The notes: generated from the sequence alone by a model not told the origin. Shown: positions 48,469-58,020, counted from the first letter of the stretch. The stretch: 64,000 nucleotides of DNA from Lentilitoribacter sp. Alg239-R112 (GCF_900537175.1 NZ_LS999834.1:249402-313401); one strand, 5' to 3'. Made by a program: numbers and translations.

Positions 48469-49178
48469 ATCGAGCGTTGATTTACGCGTTTCATTAGCTC
48501 CTGAGCTGTTTCCACCCGTTCGGAATAGCGGTCGACGAGGTAATCGGACCGGCTTCGGGTGAGATGGGTGAATTTCACCAGCTCTTCGACCACATCGACA
48601 ATGCGATTGTAAAAACCGGATGGCTTCATGCGCCCATTTTCATCAAACTCTGCCCATGCTTTGGCAACAGATGATTGATTGGGGATCGTAATCATCCGCA
48701 TCCAACGGCCAAGAATTCGCATTTGATTCACAGCGTTGAAGCTTTGCGAACCACCACAAACCTGCATCACGGCCAGTGTTTTACCTTGTGTGGGGCGAAC
48801 AGCACCAACGGACAACGGAATCCAATCGATTTGCGCTTTCATGATGCCAGTCATCGCGCCATGTCGTTCAGGTGACACCCAGATCATGCCTTCGGCCCAC
48901 ATGGCTAGTTTACGCAACTCTTGCACCTTTTCGTTATCTTCTGCTTCGACCGCATCGGGCAAAGGCAGATCACGCGGGTCAAAGATCTTTGCTTCGCAAC
49001 CCAACGCCTCAAGCAGGCGTTTGGATTCTTCGGCCACAAAGCGTGAGAATGAGCGCTCTCGGAGCGAGCCATAAAGCAGCAAAATTCGTGGTGGGTGTGG
49101 TGGTTTATCCGCCCCGCCTAACTGTTCAATTTTAACTTGATGGAACTGCTCTTGATCCAAACTTTTCAACTCATCCAT
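48465..49178 (-). CDS. arsH: Arsenical resistance flavoprotein ArsH
   Basis: An NADPH-dependent FMN reductase of 237 residues. In studied bacteria ArsH oxidises trivalent methylated or aromatic arsenicals to less toxic pentavalent forms. [20 protein letters not shown] is the flavodoxin-like phosphate loop. [29 protein letters not shown] and [19 protein letters not shown] are ArsH motifs. Its start overlaps the arsC stop by one base, so it is translated with arsC. Confidence 0.95.
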   Translation of the reverse strand: MDELKSLDQEQFHQVKIEQLGGADKPPHPPRILLLYGSLRERSFSRFVAEESKRLLEALGCEAKIFDPRDLPLPDAVEAEDNEKVQELRKLAMWAEGMIWVSPERHGAMTGIMKAQIDWIPLSVGAVRPTQGKTLAVMQVCGGSQSFNAVNQMRILGRWMRMITIPNQSSVAKAWAEFDENGRMKPSGFYNRIVDVVEELVKFTHLTRSRSDYLVDRYSERVETAQELMKRVNQRSI

Positions 49179-49573
49179 TATTTAACAATCTCACCATCTT
49201 CTTTGGTAAATGCACCTATCTCACCTGACAACAGGGGTAAAACCTTCTCGGACGGACGGCAAAGTTTTACGCCTTTTGGGGAACACACAATCGGACGGTT
49301 AACGAGAACCGGATGCTCAAGCATGGCGTCTAACAACGCTTCATCTGAAACACTTTCATCGAGCAACCCCAGTTCTTCGGCAGGGGATTTTGATGTGCGC
49401 AGCGCTTGGCGCGGGGTGAGATCTGCCGCTGCAAACAACGCCAGTAATTGAGCGCGCGTCCAGCCTTCGGTGAGATATTCAATAACGATAGGTTCTTCGC
49501 CAGCAGCGCGAATCATCTCTAACACGTTGCGAGATGTGCCGCAGGCAGAATTATGGTGAATTACAATGCTCAT
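49178..49573 (-). CDS. arsC: Glutaredoxin-dependent arsenate reductase ArsC
   Basis: 131 residues. The catalytic cysteine is Cys11 in [13 protein letters not shown]. The arginines of the active-site triad correspond to [22 protein letters not shown] and KLCRPSEKV. It reduces arsenate to arsenite, which normally has to be exported. It stands between the small Cys-rich gene and arsH. Confidence 0.95.
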   Translation of the reverse strand: MSIVIHHNSACGTSRNVLEMIRAAGEEPIVIEYLTEGWTRAQLLALFAAADLTPRQALRTSKSPAEELGLLDESVSDEALLDAMLEHPVLVNRPIVCSPKGVKLCRPSEKVLPLLSGEIGAFTKEDGEIVK

Positions 49574-49596
49574 TTAAATGCTTTCTAAAATTATAA

Positions 49597-49776
49597 CTAA
49601 CTGCAACATTTTACATTTTCAGAAGTAGGTTCAGATTTAACGGTACATCCGCAACCTTCCTTTCCCAATTTTTTTGCCTTTTCATCTTCCAGACAACATG
49701 CGTTCGTGTTTTCAGTCGGCGAACCACCGCAACACTTGCTCTCATTCTTAAATCCAACATCAACAGGAACTGTCAT
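49597..49776 (-). CDS. Small Cys-rich protein of the arsenic operon
   Basis: A 59-residue frame that I translated by eye: it starts MTVPVDVGFKNESKCCGGSP, continues TENTNACCLEDEKAKKLG, then KEGCGCTVKSEPTSENVKCCS. Eight cysteines occur as three adjacent pairs (CCGG, ACCLED, KCCS) and one CGC. This pattern suits binding of soft metals such as arsenite. GCGAGG lies before the ATG at 49776, and the gene sits between arsR and arsC with short gaps. It resembles the CC-type tails of ArsR or metallochaperones, but I know no named family. A buffer or chaperone role for As(III) is inference. Confidence 0.7.
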   Translation of the reverse strand: MTVPVDVGFKNESKCCGGSPTENTNACCLEDEKAKKLGKEGCGCTVKSEPTSENVKCCS

Positions 49777-49804
49777 TTACGCCTCGCGATAAATAGATCT
49801 CGTT

Positions 49805-50137
49805 TCAACAGCACTTCAATATCTTCTCAATTGCAGGCCTACAGACCTCTGGCTTTCCACCGCAACAATCCTCCAATAGGAAAGCCAATAAGTGTCCCAT
49901 ATTCTGAAAATCTATGAAGTAACGAATTCCTCGCCCTTCTCGCTTGTTTTTAAGCAAGCCAGCTTGCATTAATACGTTTAAATTCGCAGACATAGTGTTT
50001 TGTTTAACATTCAGCGCCTCACCAATTTCTCCGGCGAGCATACCCTTATCACCCGCCTTTACCATGAGACGAAAAACACTCAATCGTGTTTCTTGAGATA
50101 ATGCCGAGAATGAGATGGTTGCAGTATTTATATCCAT
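49805..50137 (-). CDS. arsR: ArsR-family arsenic-responsive repressor
   Basis: 110 residues of the ArsR/SmtB winged-helix type: LSQETRLSVFRLMVKAGDKG, then AGEIGEALNVKQNTMSANL as the recognition helix, and KREGRGIRYFIDF as the wing. The C-terminal CCGGKPEVC and KCC provide the cysteines that would sense As(III) in this subgroup. It heads the operon arsR, Cys-rich gene, arsC, arsH. A palindrome overlaps its start codon, fitting autorepression. No strong ribosome site is visible, so translation may start near a leaderless 5' end. Confidence 0.93.
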   Translation of the reverse strand: MDINTATISFSALSQETRLSVFRLMVKAGDKGMLAGEIGEALNVKQNTMSANLNVLMQAGLLKNKREGRGIRYFIDFQNMGHLLAFLLEDCCGGKPEVCRPAIEKILKCC

Positions 50138-50151
50138 ATATCATGATATAT
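50136..50151. promoter_or_regulatory. Palindromic operator at the arsR start
   Basis: ATATATCATGATATAT is a perfect 16-base palindrome that overlaps the first bases of arsR. ArsR-family repressors commonly bind AT-rich palindromes at their own promoters, so it is probably the arsR operator. Confidence 0.55.
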
Positions 50152-50187
50152 TGGTATAAATATATTCTGTCAATATAGTTTTAGACC

Positions 50188-50949
50188 TTACTCGCACAAA
50201 CGATAGCCACCTTTGCGGTAAGCAAGGTCAAAATGAAAATGATCTTTATGTGCTGCATTGGTTCCCGGACCTAGAACAGTCGTAAAATATGCACAAGCAC
50301 CCGCACGAACTGCGGCTTGAAACTTGGCCGCATTCAAAGCATGACCGGAAACCACTCCTGTTTTAGGCGACACAGGCATCACTTTTTTATCTGCGAACTT
50401 GAATCCGGTAATATCAATCCCATTGGCAAAACCATGTTCGCTGACTTTGGTGCCTTTCGCACCATAGCGCGTTCTGCACTGGTAGCTTGTTGACGTTTTT
50501 ATCTCGATCAACTTTTTATCGAGATGCAGTTTAGCACTTGGCGCGGCGACATCAGAAACTAAGTCATCCAGCGCAAGAACAACTTCACATCGTGCGGTAA
50601 TTTCACTTGAAAGGGCGATACCTTTACCAAGCGCTGAGAGTTTTAGTGGTCTTTCAACCAAGCAACCCTTAGGGTCACTAATCTTATCGAGAAGGATAAA
50701 TTTAATTCTCCTCTTTTTTAATTCCGCCTCACATCTTTTTGCAGCCGCGAGGGTAAAAGGTGGCTTATTTTGAGCACCTTTAAACTTTGAAACCACCTTA
50801 CTCTTTGCTTGAGCTGGATTTGTCACTTGCGGTAAAGGTGCATCTGCGGGAACAGGTACTGACAAGTCATCTTCCGATAGTGCAGATGCTACGGCAATCA
50901 AATAAATAATAGCGGTAGTTGCGACGATACTCTTAACTTTTGCGAACAT
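50188..50949 (-). CDS. Extensin-like domain exported protein
   Basis: About 253 residues. A hydrophobic signal segment (ATTAIIYLIAVASA) is followed by a Pro/Lys-rich linker and an extensin-like C-terminal domain from about 75 onward. That domain shows CLVERPLKLSALG, ARCEVVLALDD, YQCRTRYGAKGTKVSEHGFA, NGIDITGFKF and AHKDHFHFDLAYRKGGYRLC. The HFHxD motif recalls metal-dependent peptidases of the M15 type, so a peptidoglycan role is possible but unproven. Start at 50949, after AAGGAT, avoids a 56-base overlap with gloB. Confidence 0.82.
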   Translation of the reverse strand: MFAKVKSIVATTAIIYLIAVASALSEDDLSVPVPADAPLPQVTNPAQAKSKVVSKFKGAQNKPPFTLAAAKRCEAELKKRRIKFILLDKISDPKGCLVERPLKLSALGKGIALSSEITARCEVVLALDDLVSDVAAPSAKLHLDKKLIEIKTSTSYQCRTRYGAKGTKVSEHGFANGIDITGFKFADKKVMPVSPKTGVVSGHALNAAKFQAAVRAGACAYFTTVLGPGTNAAHKDHFHFDLAYRKGGYRLCE

Positions 50950-50953
50950 CAGT

Positions 50954-51727
50954 CTAGAATCGATCCTTTCGGCGTCTGATTTCTGTGAAAACCTGCTCAT
51001 CGGTCGCATTTTCCATATTCAAATTGGCGCGGATAGATTTGTCTGACACACGCAAGAAAGGATTCGTCGCAAGCTCAATACTCAGCATTGTCGGGACAGT
51101 ACTTTCACCTTGTGATCTTAGGGCTGAAATTAACTCGCTACGATTTTTTAAATCTTCGTTTTCGGGGTCAACGGTTAAGGCAAATTCGACATTATTTTGC
51201 GTATATTCATGACCACAGTAAATGATGGTTTCCGGCGGCAAGCTCATGAGCTTTTGTAAACTATTCCACATCTGCTCTGGCGTGCCTTCTTTGATGCGAC
51301 CGCAACCCATAACAAACATTGTGTCACTTGCAAAAAGCGTATTATCATCAGGCAGGTAATAATTGATCAGATCAAGCGTATGCCCCGGTGTGTGCAGAAC
51401 TTGAACATTTCTACCAGCAAATGAAAATTCATCACCGTCGGAAACTTTTTGATCGAGACCATTAATTTTCCCAGTTGGTTGGCTTGCAGGACCAATAATG
51501 TGGCAGCCTGTTTTTTCCTTGACTTCCGCGATACCATCCGTGTGGTCAAAATCGTGATGTGTGACCCACAATTCGCTTAGTTTCCAGCCTGTTTCATCAA
51601 GTGCAGCCATGACGGCCGCCGCATCGCCAGCGTCAACACATGCTGTTTCTCCAGTTTCTTCGGCGTGAATTAACACGCCGTAATTGTCCATCGGAGGCGA
51701 TGCAAACTGATAAAACTTAAGTCCCAT
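50954..51727 (-). CDS. gloB: Hydroxyacylglutathione hydrolase (glyoxalase II) family protein
   Basis: A metallo-beta-lactamase-fold protein of 257 residues that would split S-lactoylglutathione to lactate and glutathione. Metal-site segments are THHDFDHTDG, HTPGHTLD, ASDTMFVMGCGRI and CGHEYTQNN, and the C-terminal ENEDLKNRSELI with NPFLRV matches glyoxalase II. One oddity: the first motif reads HxDxDH, so Asp stands where HxHxDH has its second His; I checked the codon (GAT). The start overlaps the gloA stop as TAATG, so I use 51727. Together with gloA it forms the complete methylglyoxal pathway. Confidence 0.88.
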   Translation of the reverse strand: MGLKFYQFASPPMDNYGVLIHAEETGETACVDAGDAAAVMAALDETGWKLSELWVTHHDFDHTDGIAEVKEKTGCHIIGPASQPTGKINGLDQKVSDGDEFSFAGRNVQVLHTPGHTLDLINYYLPDDNTLFASDTMFVMGCGRIKEGTPEQMWNSLQKLMSLPPETIIYCGHEYTQNNVEFALTVDPENEDLKNRSELISALRSQGESTVPTMLSIELATNPFLRVSDKSIRANLNMENATDEQVFTEIRRRKDRF

Positions 51728-52170
51728 TACCAACTACCTTCATTTTCCATTGAAGCCCAAGGCTCCTGAATAGGCAAGCTATCTCCTTCTTGAATAAATT
51801 CAATCGAGACATTGTCAGGCGATTTAACAAACGCCATACGTCCGTCACGAGGAGGACGATTGATCACAACACCTTTATCCATCAAATCTTGACATGTTTT
51901 GTAAATATCATCGACTTTATAAGCCAAATGCCCCCAGGAGCGCCCGGTTTCGTAAACTTCTTTGCTTCCCCAATTATAGGTTAGCTCCAATTCAGGAGCA
52001 CCATGTTCTTTCGCATGTGCGTGATCTTTTGGGGCCGCCAAAAAAATAAGTGTAAACTTGCCCTTCTCGTTTTCTGAACGTTTGGTCTCTATCAACCCCA
52101 TTTTGTTACACCAAAAATCAAGCGAATCTTCTAGGTTAGTTACTCGAACCATTGTGTGTACGTAGCGCAT
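51727..52170 (-). CDS. gloA: Lactoylglutathione lyase (glyoxalase I)
   Basis: 147 residues: MRYVHTMVRVTNLEDSLDFWC, with the metal His in the first beta-strand, then ELELTYNWGS, HLAYKVDDIY and the end SIEFIQEGDSLP with the second metal Glu. Converts the methylglyoxal-glutathione adduct to S-lactoylglutathione. Start at 52170 with GAGAGGAT upstream; an upstream ATG at 52206 would add 12 residues of no family match. Coupled to gloB by a one-base overlap. Confidence 0.94.
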   Translation of the reverse strand: MRYVHTMVRVTNLEDSLDFWCNKMGLIETKRSENEKGKFTLIFLAAPKDHAHAKEHGAPELELTYNWGSKEVYETGRSWGHLAYKVDDIYKTCQDLMDKGVVINRPPRDGRMAFVKSPDNVSIEFIQEGDSLPIQEPWASMENEGSW

Positions 52171-52395
52171 TTCATATCCTCTCGGTGCACTATTTGGGTA
52201 ATTCATCTAACAATACTTCAGTGAACCAATATTAACCTTTTTCGGCTAATACTTCCAAATATACGCAGGGTTTTATTTAACTGAAGTAGTTATCGCAGGC
52301 TTGGATCATTCAATCAATCTCGTTTTTATCGCATTCGAATTTAAATGATATGGAGATAATGAATTCTATCGACAGCGATTAGGGACGAAGTGAAG

Positions 52396-53943
52396 ATGGG
52401 CAACTTTTTCAAGACTAAGCTGGGATATTTCTCCGTTGTTCTGGTGTTGAGTATATCAGCACTATTTGGCACAAAGGTCGCTTACGAATACTTCCACTTC
52501 AAACAAAACAAAACCTATCTTCAAGACCTCAGTCAACGATTGCTTGTAAGGGCAGAACTTGCAGCAGATTACGCAATTTTGGCACTTCATGAGGCGAACG
52601 TAAATGCCGCCAGCACATGTGATGTTGAAAGCATAAATCGTCTTTCCGATATTTTATACTCCCGCGGAAATATAAAAGACATTGCAATCCTGGATAAAGC
52701 AGGAAACATACGTTGCACCGCGATTGCAAGTGAAAGCGCGGTCGCTGATTTTAACCTGTCTGAGAAAAAGACCTTTATCTCACTTAATGAAAACATCAAG
52801 TTTCTGGAAATCGGCACAGGCAAGAATGGACTGATAGGCATATCTTGGCAATTCGAAAACAGCGGTTTGATGGCACTCATAAATCTTGATACATTGCTTT
52901 TTGATGTTTTCCCATCTGACTGGCGTGATAATTCCGTTGCCAGCATTGGCTTTAACAGCGAAAATCCAATTGGTGCGCGCGATAATGCGATGGCCTCCGA
53001 GAAAAGCCTTGTCACATACAGTGCATCATCTTCACGATATCCGCTCTTTGTCGAGTTATCGGTCAAAAAAGAGCAACTGATTACACATCAACGTGGGAAT
53101 GAGCTGGCTTTCATTGTTGGTGGCGGCATCTTGGGCATCATATTCAGCTTACTTGTTGCACAACTACTGAGCCGCCCAGATAACCCGGTCACACTCATCA
53201 AACGCGGCATCGAAGGAGATGAATTTATTCCGTTCGTTCAACCATTGTTTGATCTAAAGAGCCGCAAAATAATCGGTGGCGAAGCGCTTATGCGTTGGGT
53301 CAAACCAGATGGTGAGATGATACCACCATACAAGTTCATACCAATTGCCGAAGATAGCGGCTTAATCGTACAAATGACGCGTACCATCATTAAGCAGACA
53401 CTTGAACAAGTGGGTGATATTCTTAATCGCGACCAATCGCTTAAAATTTCCTTTAATATTATACCTGCTGATCTGGCCTCAGATTGTTTCGTCAACGATC
53501 TTATGAGTATTGTTGGGTGCTGCAATGTTCGCCCGGAACAAATTGTTTTGGAAATAACGGAACGGCAAGAAATTGAAGACACAAAGAAAACGGTTGAACA
53601 GATAAAAATATTAAAAGACCTCGGATTTCGTGTCGCGCTTGATGATACTGGAACAGGCCATAACGGGCTTTCTTACGTTCAAGATCTGCAGGCCGACATC
53701 ATTAAGATTGATAAGAAATTCGTAGACTTCATCTCTGATGATGGGGGTGATGAAATTGTACAAATCCTTGTTCAGCTCGCTAAACGGATGAAAATGGAAA
53801 CCATTGCCGAAGGTGTTGAGACAGAAAAACAAGCCAAAATCCTTACCAAACTTGGTGTGGATCAAGGGCAAGGTTATCTCATCGCAAAACCAATGCCACC
53901 GGATGAATTTTGTGCACAGGTGGATAAACAACGCGCGTTGTAA
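52396..53943 (+). CDS. Membrane-anchored EAL-domain cyclic-di-GMP phosphodiesterase
   Basis: About 515 residues. A first membrane helix (YFSVVLVLSISALFG), a periplasmic sensor region of about 200 residues with two cysteines (STCDVES, IRCTAIA), a second membrane helix (FIVGGGILGIIFSLLVAQLL) and a cytosolic EAL domain. The layout is that of PdeC/YjcC-type proteins with a CSS-type sensor controlled by disulfide formation, though the strict CSS triplet is not present. The EAL domain keeps EALMRW, FNIIPADL, EITERQEIE, DDTGTGHNGL, KIDKKFVD and AEGVET, so it is probably active. Start at 52396 (ATG) after AGGGA; a GTG lies six bases upstream. Lowering c-di-GMP here may affect the biofilm genes at 59-64 kb; this is inference. 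Confidence 0.88.
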   Translation: MGNFFKTKLGYFSVVLVLSISALFGTKVAYEYFHFKQNKTYLQDLSQRLLVRAELAADYAILALHEANVNAASTCDVESINRLSDILYSRGNIKDIAILDKAGNIRCTAIASESAVADFNLSEKKTFISLNENIKFLEIGTGKNGLIGISWQFENSGLMALINLDTLLFDVFPSDWRDNSVASIGFNSENPIGARDNAMASEKSLVTYSASSSRYPLFVELSVKKEQLITHQRGNELAFIVGGGILGIIFSLLVAQLLSRPDNPVTLIKRGIEGDEFIPFVQPLFDLKSRKIIGGEALMRWVKPDGEMIPPYKFIPIAEDSGLIVQMTRTIIKQTLEQVGDILNRDQSLKISFNIIPADLASDCFVNDLMSIVGCCNVRPEQIVLEITERQEIEDTKKTVEQIKILKDLGFRVALDDTGTGHNGLSYVQDLQADIIKIDKKFVDFISDDGGDEIVQILVQLAKRMKMETIAEGVETEKQAKILTKLGVDQGQGYLIAKPMPPDEFCAQVDKQRAL

Positions 53944-54069
53944 CATGCGTGCCCCCTCACAAACATCTCACGATTATGCGAAGTGAAGTGATTTCACTTC
54001 CCAGACGAATACATACATATAAATACAATAAATAATTACGGCATTTCTCTTTTTGGGGTGGGAACACAT

Positions 54070-55296
54070 ATGGCAAAAGTTCAAAACATAAAATTCAATG
54101 GATCTTTGGGTTCATCATTGGCTGCTAAGCTACACTTACCTGATGGGCCAACACGTGCTTATGCGATATTTGCTCATTGTTTTACATGCACAAAAGATAT
54201 TTTAGCAGCACGCAAGATTGCTGATGAGCTTTCCAAACGCGGAATAGCACTCTTGCGATTTGATTTTACCGGATTAGGCGCATCTGCAGGCGACTTTGAA
54301 GATACAACATTTACGTCGAACATCGGAGATATTCTATCCGCTGCGGACTACTTACGTCAAAACTACGAAGCTCCATCAATACTGATTGGACATTCGCTTG
54401 GCGGGGCAGCAACGCTTGCAGCGGCTAATGATGTGCCTGAAGCAAAAGCCATTGCGACCATTGGTGCCCCTGCCGATGCTGATCATGTCATCCATAATTT
54501 CTCAGATCATCTTGATGAGATTGAAGTTAACGGTCTGGCCGAGCTCAAACTCGCCGGTCGACCATTTAAAATCAAACGCGAGTTTGTTGAAGATTTACGC
54601 AATCAAACAATTGCCGAACGTGTATCCAAAATGAACAAAGCCCTCATGGTTTTACATGCTCCAAATGATGCTACTGTTGGTATTGAAAATGCGGCAGAAA
54701 TTTATACAGCTGCAAAACATCCCAAAAGTTTTGTATCACTTGATACCGCAGACCACCTTTTGAGCAACCCGAAAGACGTTGCCTATACTGCAGAAGTTAT
54801 CGCCGCTTGGGCATCGCGCTACGTTGATTATGATCATGTTGCCGCACAAGGCGAAACGGTCGTTGGCGTTAATGTTACAGAAACCAAAGAAGGCAAATTT
54901 CAGAATGCTATTCGAGTTGGGCACCACTCATTGATTGCAGATGAACCTGAAAGCGTTGGCGGGCATGACACTGGCCCAACACCTTATGACTATTTGAATA
55001 TCGCACTTGGCGCCTGCACATCCATGACCATCCGCATGTATGCTGACTTTAAGAAAATTCCACTGAACCGAGTTTCTGTGAATGTGACACACGATAAGGT
55101 TCATGCTCAAGATTGCGAAGCTTGTGAACTTGATGATGCAGCATCCGGCAAAATAGACCGTTTCGAACGCGCAATTACGTTAGAAGGTGATTTCGATGAA
55201 GCAACACGAGAAAAGATGCTCAAAATAGCTGACAAATGTCCCGTTCATAAAACGCTTGAAGCAAATGCTGCGATTGTGACTAAGTTCGCTGATTAA
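54070..55296 (+). CDS. Alpha/beta hydrolase fused to an OsmC-family domain
   Basis: About 408 residues. The N-terminal half is an alpha/beta hydrolase with HCFTCTKD, the nucleophile elbow GHSLGGAATL and FVSLDTADHLL with the catalytic His. The C-terminal half (about 265-408) is OsmC/Ohr-like, with a peroxidatic cysteine in GACTSMTIRMYA and the second cysteine in DKCPVHKTLE. OsmC proteins reduce organic peroxides with thiols. The fusion is widespread in proteobacteria, but its physiological substrate is not known to me. The start at 54070 has GGGGTGGGA before it. Confidence 0.9.
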   Translation: MAKVQNIKFNGSLGSSLAAKLHLPDGPTRAYAIFAHCFTCTKDILAARKIADELSKRGIALLRFDFTGLGASAGDFEDTTFTSNIGDILSAADYLRQNYEAPSILIGHSLGGAATLAAANDVPEAKAIATIGAPADADHVIHNFSDHLDEIEVNGLAELKLAGRPFKIKREFVEDLRNQTIAERVSKMNKALMVLHAPNDATVGIENAAEIYTAAKHPKSFVSLDTADHLLSNPKDVAYTAEVIAAWASRYVDYDHVAAQGETVVGVNVTETKEGKFQNAIRVGHHSLIADEPESVGGHDTGPTPYDYLNIALGACTSMTIRMYADFKKIPLNRVSVNVTHDKVHAQDCEACELDDAASGKIDRFERAITLEGDFDEATREKMLKIADKCPVHKTLEANAAIVTKFAD

Positions 55297-55337
55297 GCCA
55301 AATCTTTCTACCTATACATCGGCCTTAAATGAACTTA

Positions 55338-55631
55338 TTAAGGTGTGCCAACTTCTATATTGAAATGACGTGCGATGCCCAACGTGGTTTGAAACCAAAC
55401 AGAAGCTTTATTGCGCGCCTGATGGAAATCAAAAGCAGCTTGATCCTCGAAGACCTCCGCAACAAGCAAACGGTTTGCAGTATCCGGGCATGGTTTTACA
55501 TCAAATGAAATACAGCCAGCTTCCGCCATAGTCAGCTCTATATGCTTTGGTAGCGCATCCATAACAGCATCCCAACGCTCAGCGGGAACATCCAAATAAC
55601 CGCTCAAATAAATTTTGTTATCATCAACCAT
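55338..55631 (-). CDS. Antibiotic-biosynthesis-monooxygenase-fold protein
   Basis: 97 residues of the ABM dimeric ferredoxin-like fold (YgiN/quinol monooxygenase group). KIYLSGYLDVPAERWDAVMD, EAGCISFDVKPC, LLVAEVFEDQAAFDFHQA are typical. Substrate unknown; many relatives have no known reaction. The ATG at 55631 is preferred over a GTG nine bases upstream. Confidence 0.75.
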   Translation of the reverse strand: MVDDNKIYLSGYLDVPAERWDAVMDALPKHIELTMAEAGCISFDVKPCPDTANRLLVAEVFEDQAAFDFHQARNKASVWFQTTLGIARHFNIEVGTP

Positions 55632-55727
55632 CTGAAACACTCACCAGAACTCATTGCATATTTGGTTTCTTAAAAATTCCTATGAAATTTGGAAAAATAG
55701 AAGAGATTCCACTTAGATGCATCCAAA

Positions 55728-56078
55728 CTATTTCACTGTTATTGTGATAGGATCGCCTTTGACTATCAGCTTTTCTGTGCCACGTTTACGCGCTACAAAT
55801 ATTAGTTCCCTAGCTGGGACTTCTTTTCCGCAACTCACACTATTTATAGTGCCTTTCTTACCTCGTTTAAATTTCCCTAACTTGGTTTTTGGTAACTTTC
55901 CAAAACTACCAGGCGCGCGCTTTGAATCACAATTCTTATGCCTTACACCCTTCAAGACAGCACTTTGACCTACATTTAATGTGACTTTGTTATAGTAAGG
56001 TATGTTATCAGCGTGAACTGCCCCTGAACTTACAGACAGAATAAGCGTCACGCATATTGTAGATAAAAAAGATTTCAT
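55728..56078 (-). CDS. Small exported protein, unknown function
   Basis: 116 residues after a signal peptide (FLSTICVTLILSVSSGAVHA). The mature part is very basic in the middle (GKLPKTKLGKFKRGKKG), has two cysteines (HKNCDSK, VSCGKEV), and a beta-rich pattern (KVTLNVGQSAVLKG, EKLIVKGDPITITVK) like a small Ig-type domain. I do not recognise the family. ACGAGA precedes the ATG at 56078. Confidence 0.6.
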   Translation of the reverse strand: MKSFLSTICVTLILSVSSGAVHADNIPYYNKVTLNVGQSAVLKGVRHKNCDSKRAPGSFGKLPKTKLGKFKRGKKGTINSVSCGKEVPARELIFVARKRGTEKLIVKGDPITITVK

Positions 56079-56248
56079 GATCATTCTCGTAAATTGCCTT
56101 GAATTAGTTGGATTTCCAGAACCACTTTGACATGTCGTGCATATCAGATCAATAAGTCTTATACTCATTATTTATCGTCTTTTTTGGACAAGCTGTTATT
56201 TATGATTGCTCCTACGCTACCTAAAATCACATTTTCAGGGAGCACATC

Positions 56249-57925
56249 ATGGCCTTCAAAACTGACATCGAAATTGCGCGCGAAGCAAAAAAGCAACCCA
56301 TTCAGGAAATTGGTGCAAAGCTAGGTATCCCAAATGATGATCTGCTACCGTTTGGCCATGACAAGGCAAAAGTATCTGCCGAGTTCATCAAAGCTCAGGA
56401 GGGTAAAAAAGACGGCAAACTAATTCTGGTTACGGCGATCAACCCGACACCAGCAGGAGAAGGCAAAACGACAACAACTGTCGGCTTAGGTGATGGCCTT
56501 AATTCAATTGGCAAAAAGGCAGCGATTTGTATTCGCGAAGCCTCATTAGGACCATGCTTTGGCATGAAAGGTGGCGCAGCTGGTGGTGGATACGCACAGG
56601 TTGTTCCAATGGAAGACATGAACCTTCATTTCACGGGCGATTTCCATGCCATCACATCAGCGCATAATCTATTGTCAGCCATGATTGATAACCATGTTTA
56701 TTGGGGTAATGAACAAGGGATTGATATTCGACGCATTGTTTGGCGCCGCGTTATGGATATGAATGATCGTGCCCTTCGCCAAATCACGGCATCTCTCGGC
56801 GGGATTGCCAACGGCTTCCCACGCGAAGCTGGCTTTGATATCACAGTCGCATCAGAGGTTATGGCAATCTTGTGCCTATCCAATAATCTGGAAGACCTGC
56901 AGAAGCGTCTTGGCGATATCATCGTTGCCTATCGCCGTGATCGCACACCAATTTATTGCCGCGATATTAAAGCCGATGGTGCGATGACTGTTCTGCTCAA
57001 AGATGCGATGCAGCCAAACCTTGTTCAAACATTAGAAAACAATCCCGCCTTTGTGCATGGCGGACCATTTGCAAATATTGCTCATGGCTGCAACTCTGTT
57101 GTTGCGACAAAAACAGCTCTTAAGTTGGCTGACTACGTTGTTACAGAGGCAGGCTTTGGCGCTGATCTTGGCGCTGAAAAATTCATGAACATCAAATGCC
57201 GCAAAGCAGGCATCGCACCGGATGCCGTTGTGCTTGTGGCTACAATTCGTGCAATGAAAATGAATGGTGGCGTTGCGAAAGCTGATCTTGGCAGTGAAAA
57301 TGTCGATGCCGTGAAAAACGGTTGTGCGAACCTAGGGCGCCATATTGAAAATGTGAAATCATTTGGCGTTCCGGTCGTTGTTGCGATCAACCATTTTGTG
57401 ACTGATACCGATAGCGAAGTTGAAGCGGTTAAAGAATATGTGGCCAGCCTAGGTTCAGAAGCCATACTTTGTAAACATTGGGCGCATGGCTCTGACGGCA
57501 TTCAGGAACTTGCCCATCAAGTGGTGAAAATGGCTGAAAGTGATATGGCCGCCTTCCACCCGCTCTACCCTGACGACATGCCATTATTCGAGAAAATCGA
57601 AACTATTGCAAAACGCATCTACCGCGCTGATGAGGTTCTTGCAGACAAAAAAATCCGAGACCAACTTAGAGCTTGGGAAACTGCAGGCTATGGCCATTTA
57701 CCTGTTTGCATGGCCAAAACTCAATATTCATTCTCAACAGACCCTAGTCTTCGTGGCGCACCGACTGGCCACTCAATGCCTGTTCGTGAAGTTCGTTTAT
57801 CCGCCGGCGCTGGCTTTATTGTGGTTATCTGCGGTGAAATCATGACAATGCCGGGCCTGCCTCGTACGCCGTCGGCAGAACAGATTATGCTTAATGAAGA
57901 AGGTTTGATCGAAGGCCTGTTCTAG
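56249..57925 (+). CDS. fhs: Formate-tetrahydrofolate ligase
   Basis: ATP-dependent formation of 10-formyl-THF from formate. The 558 residues fit the family. The P-loop is [16 protein letters not shown], followed by [34 protein letters not shown] and [24 protein letters not shown] precedes the ATG. It could assimilate formate released by S-formylglutathione hydrolase (23 kb) and feed the folate pool that the methyltransferase island at the left end also uses. Confidence 0.97.
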   Translation: MAFKTDIEIAREAKKQPIQEIGAKLGIPNDDLLPFGHDKAKVSAEFIKAQEGKKDGKLILVTAINPTPAGEGKTTTTVGLGDGLNSIGKKAAICIREASLGPCFGMKGGAAGGGYAQVVPMEDMNLHFTGDFHAITSAHNLLSAMIDNHVYWGNEQGIDIRRIVWRRVMDMNDRALRQITASLGGIANGFPREAGFDITVASEVMAILCLSNNLEDLQKRLGDIIVAYRRDRTPIYCRDIKADGAMTVLLKDAMQPNLVQTLENNPAFVHGGPFANIAHGCNSVVATKTALKLADYVVTEAGFGADLGAEKFMNIKCRKAGIAPDAVVLVATIRAMKMNGGVAKADLGSENVDAVKNGCANLGRHIENVKSFGVPVVVAINHFVTDTDSEVEAVKEYVASLGSEAILCKHWAHGSDGIQELAHQVVKMAESDMAAFHPLYPDDMPLFEKIETIAKRIYRADEVLADKKIRDQLRAWETAGYGHLPVCMAKTQYSFSTDPSLRGAPTGHSMPVREVRLSAGAGFIVVICGEIMTMPGLPRTPSAEQIMLNEEGLIEGLF

Positions 57926-57951
57926 AGTTTACGAAGTCAAAATTTAACCAA

Positions 57952-57988
57952 ACCTTCCGCTGCGGAAATCGGCGGAAGGTCTTGTATT
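57952..57988 (+). terminator. Probable terminator of fhs
   Basis: Perfect 9-bp stem ACCTTCCGC-N11-GCGGAAGGT followed by CTTGTATT, 26 bases after fhs. The T-run is weak. Confidence 0.55.
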
Positions 57989-58020
57989 ATTAGAAGGTCA
58001 ATTTTATAGCCACGCCTTAG

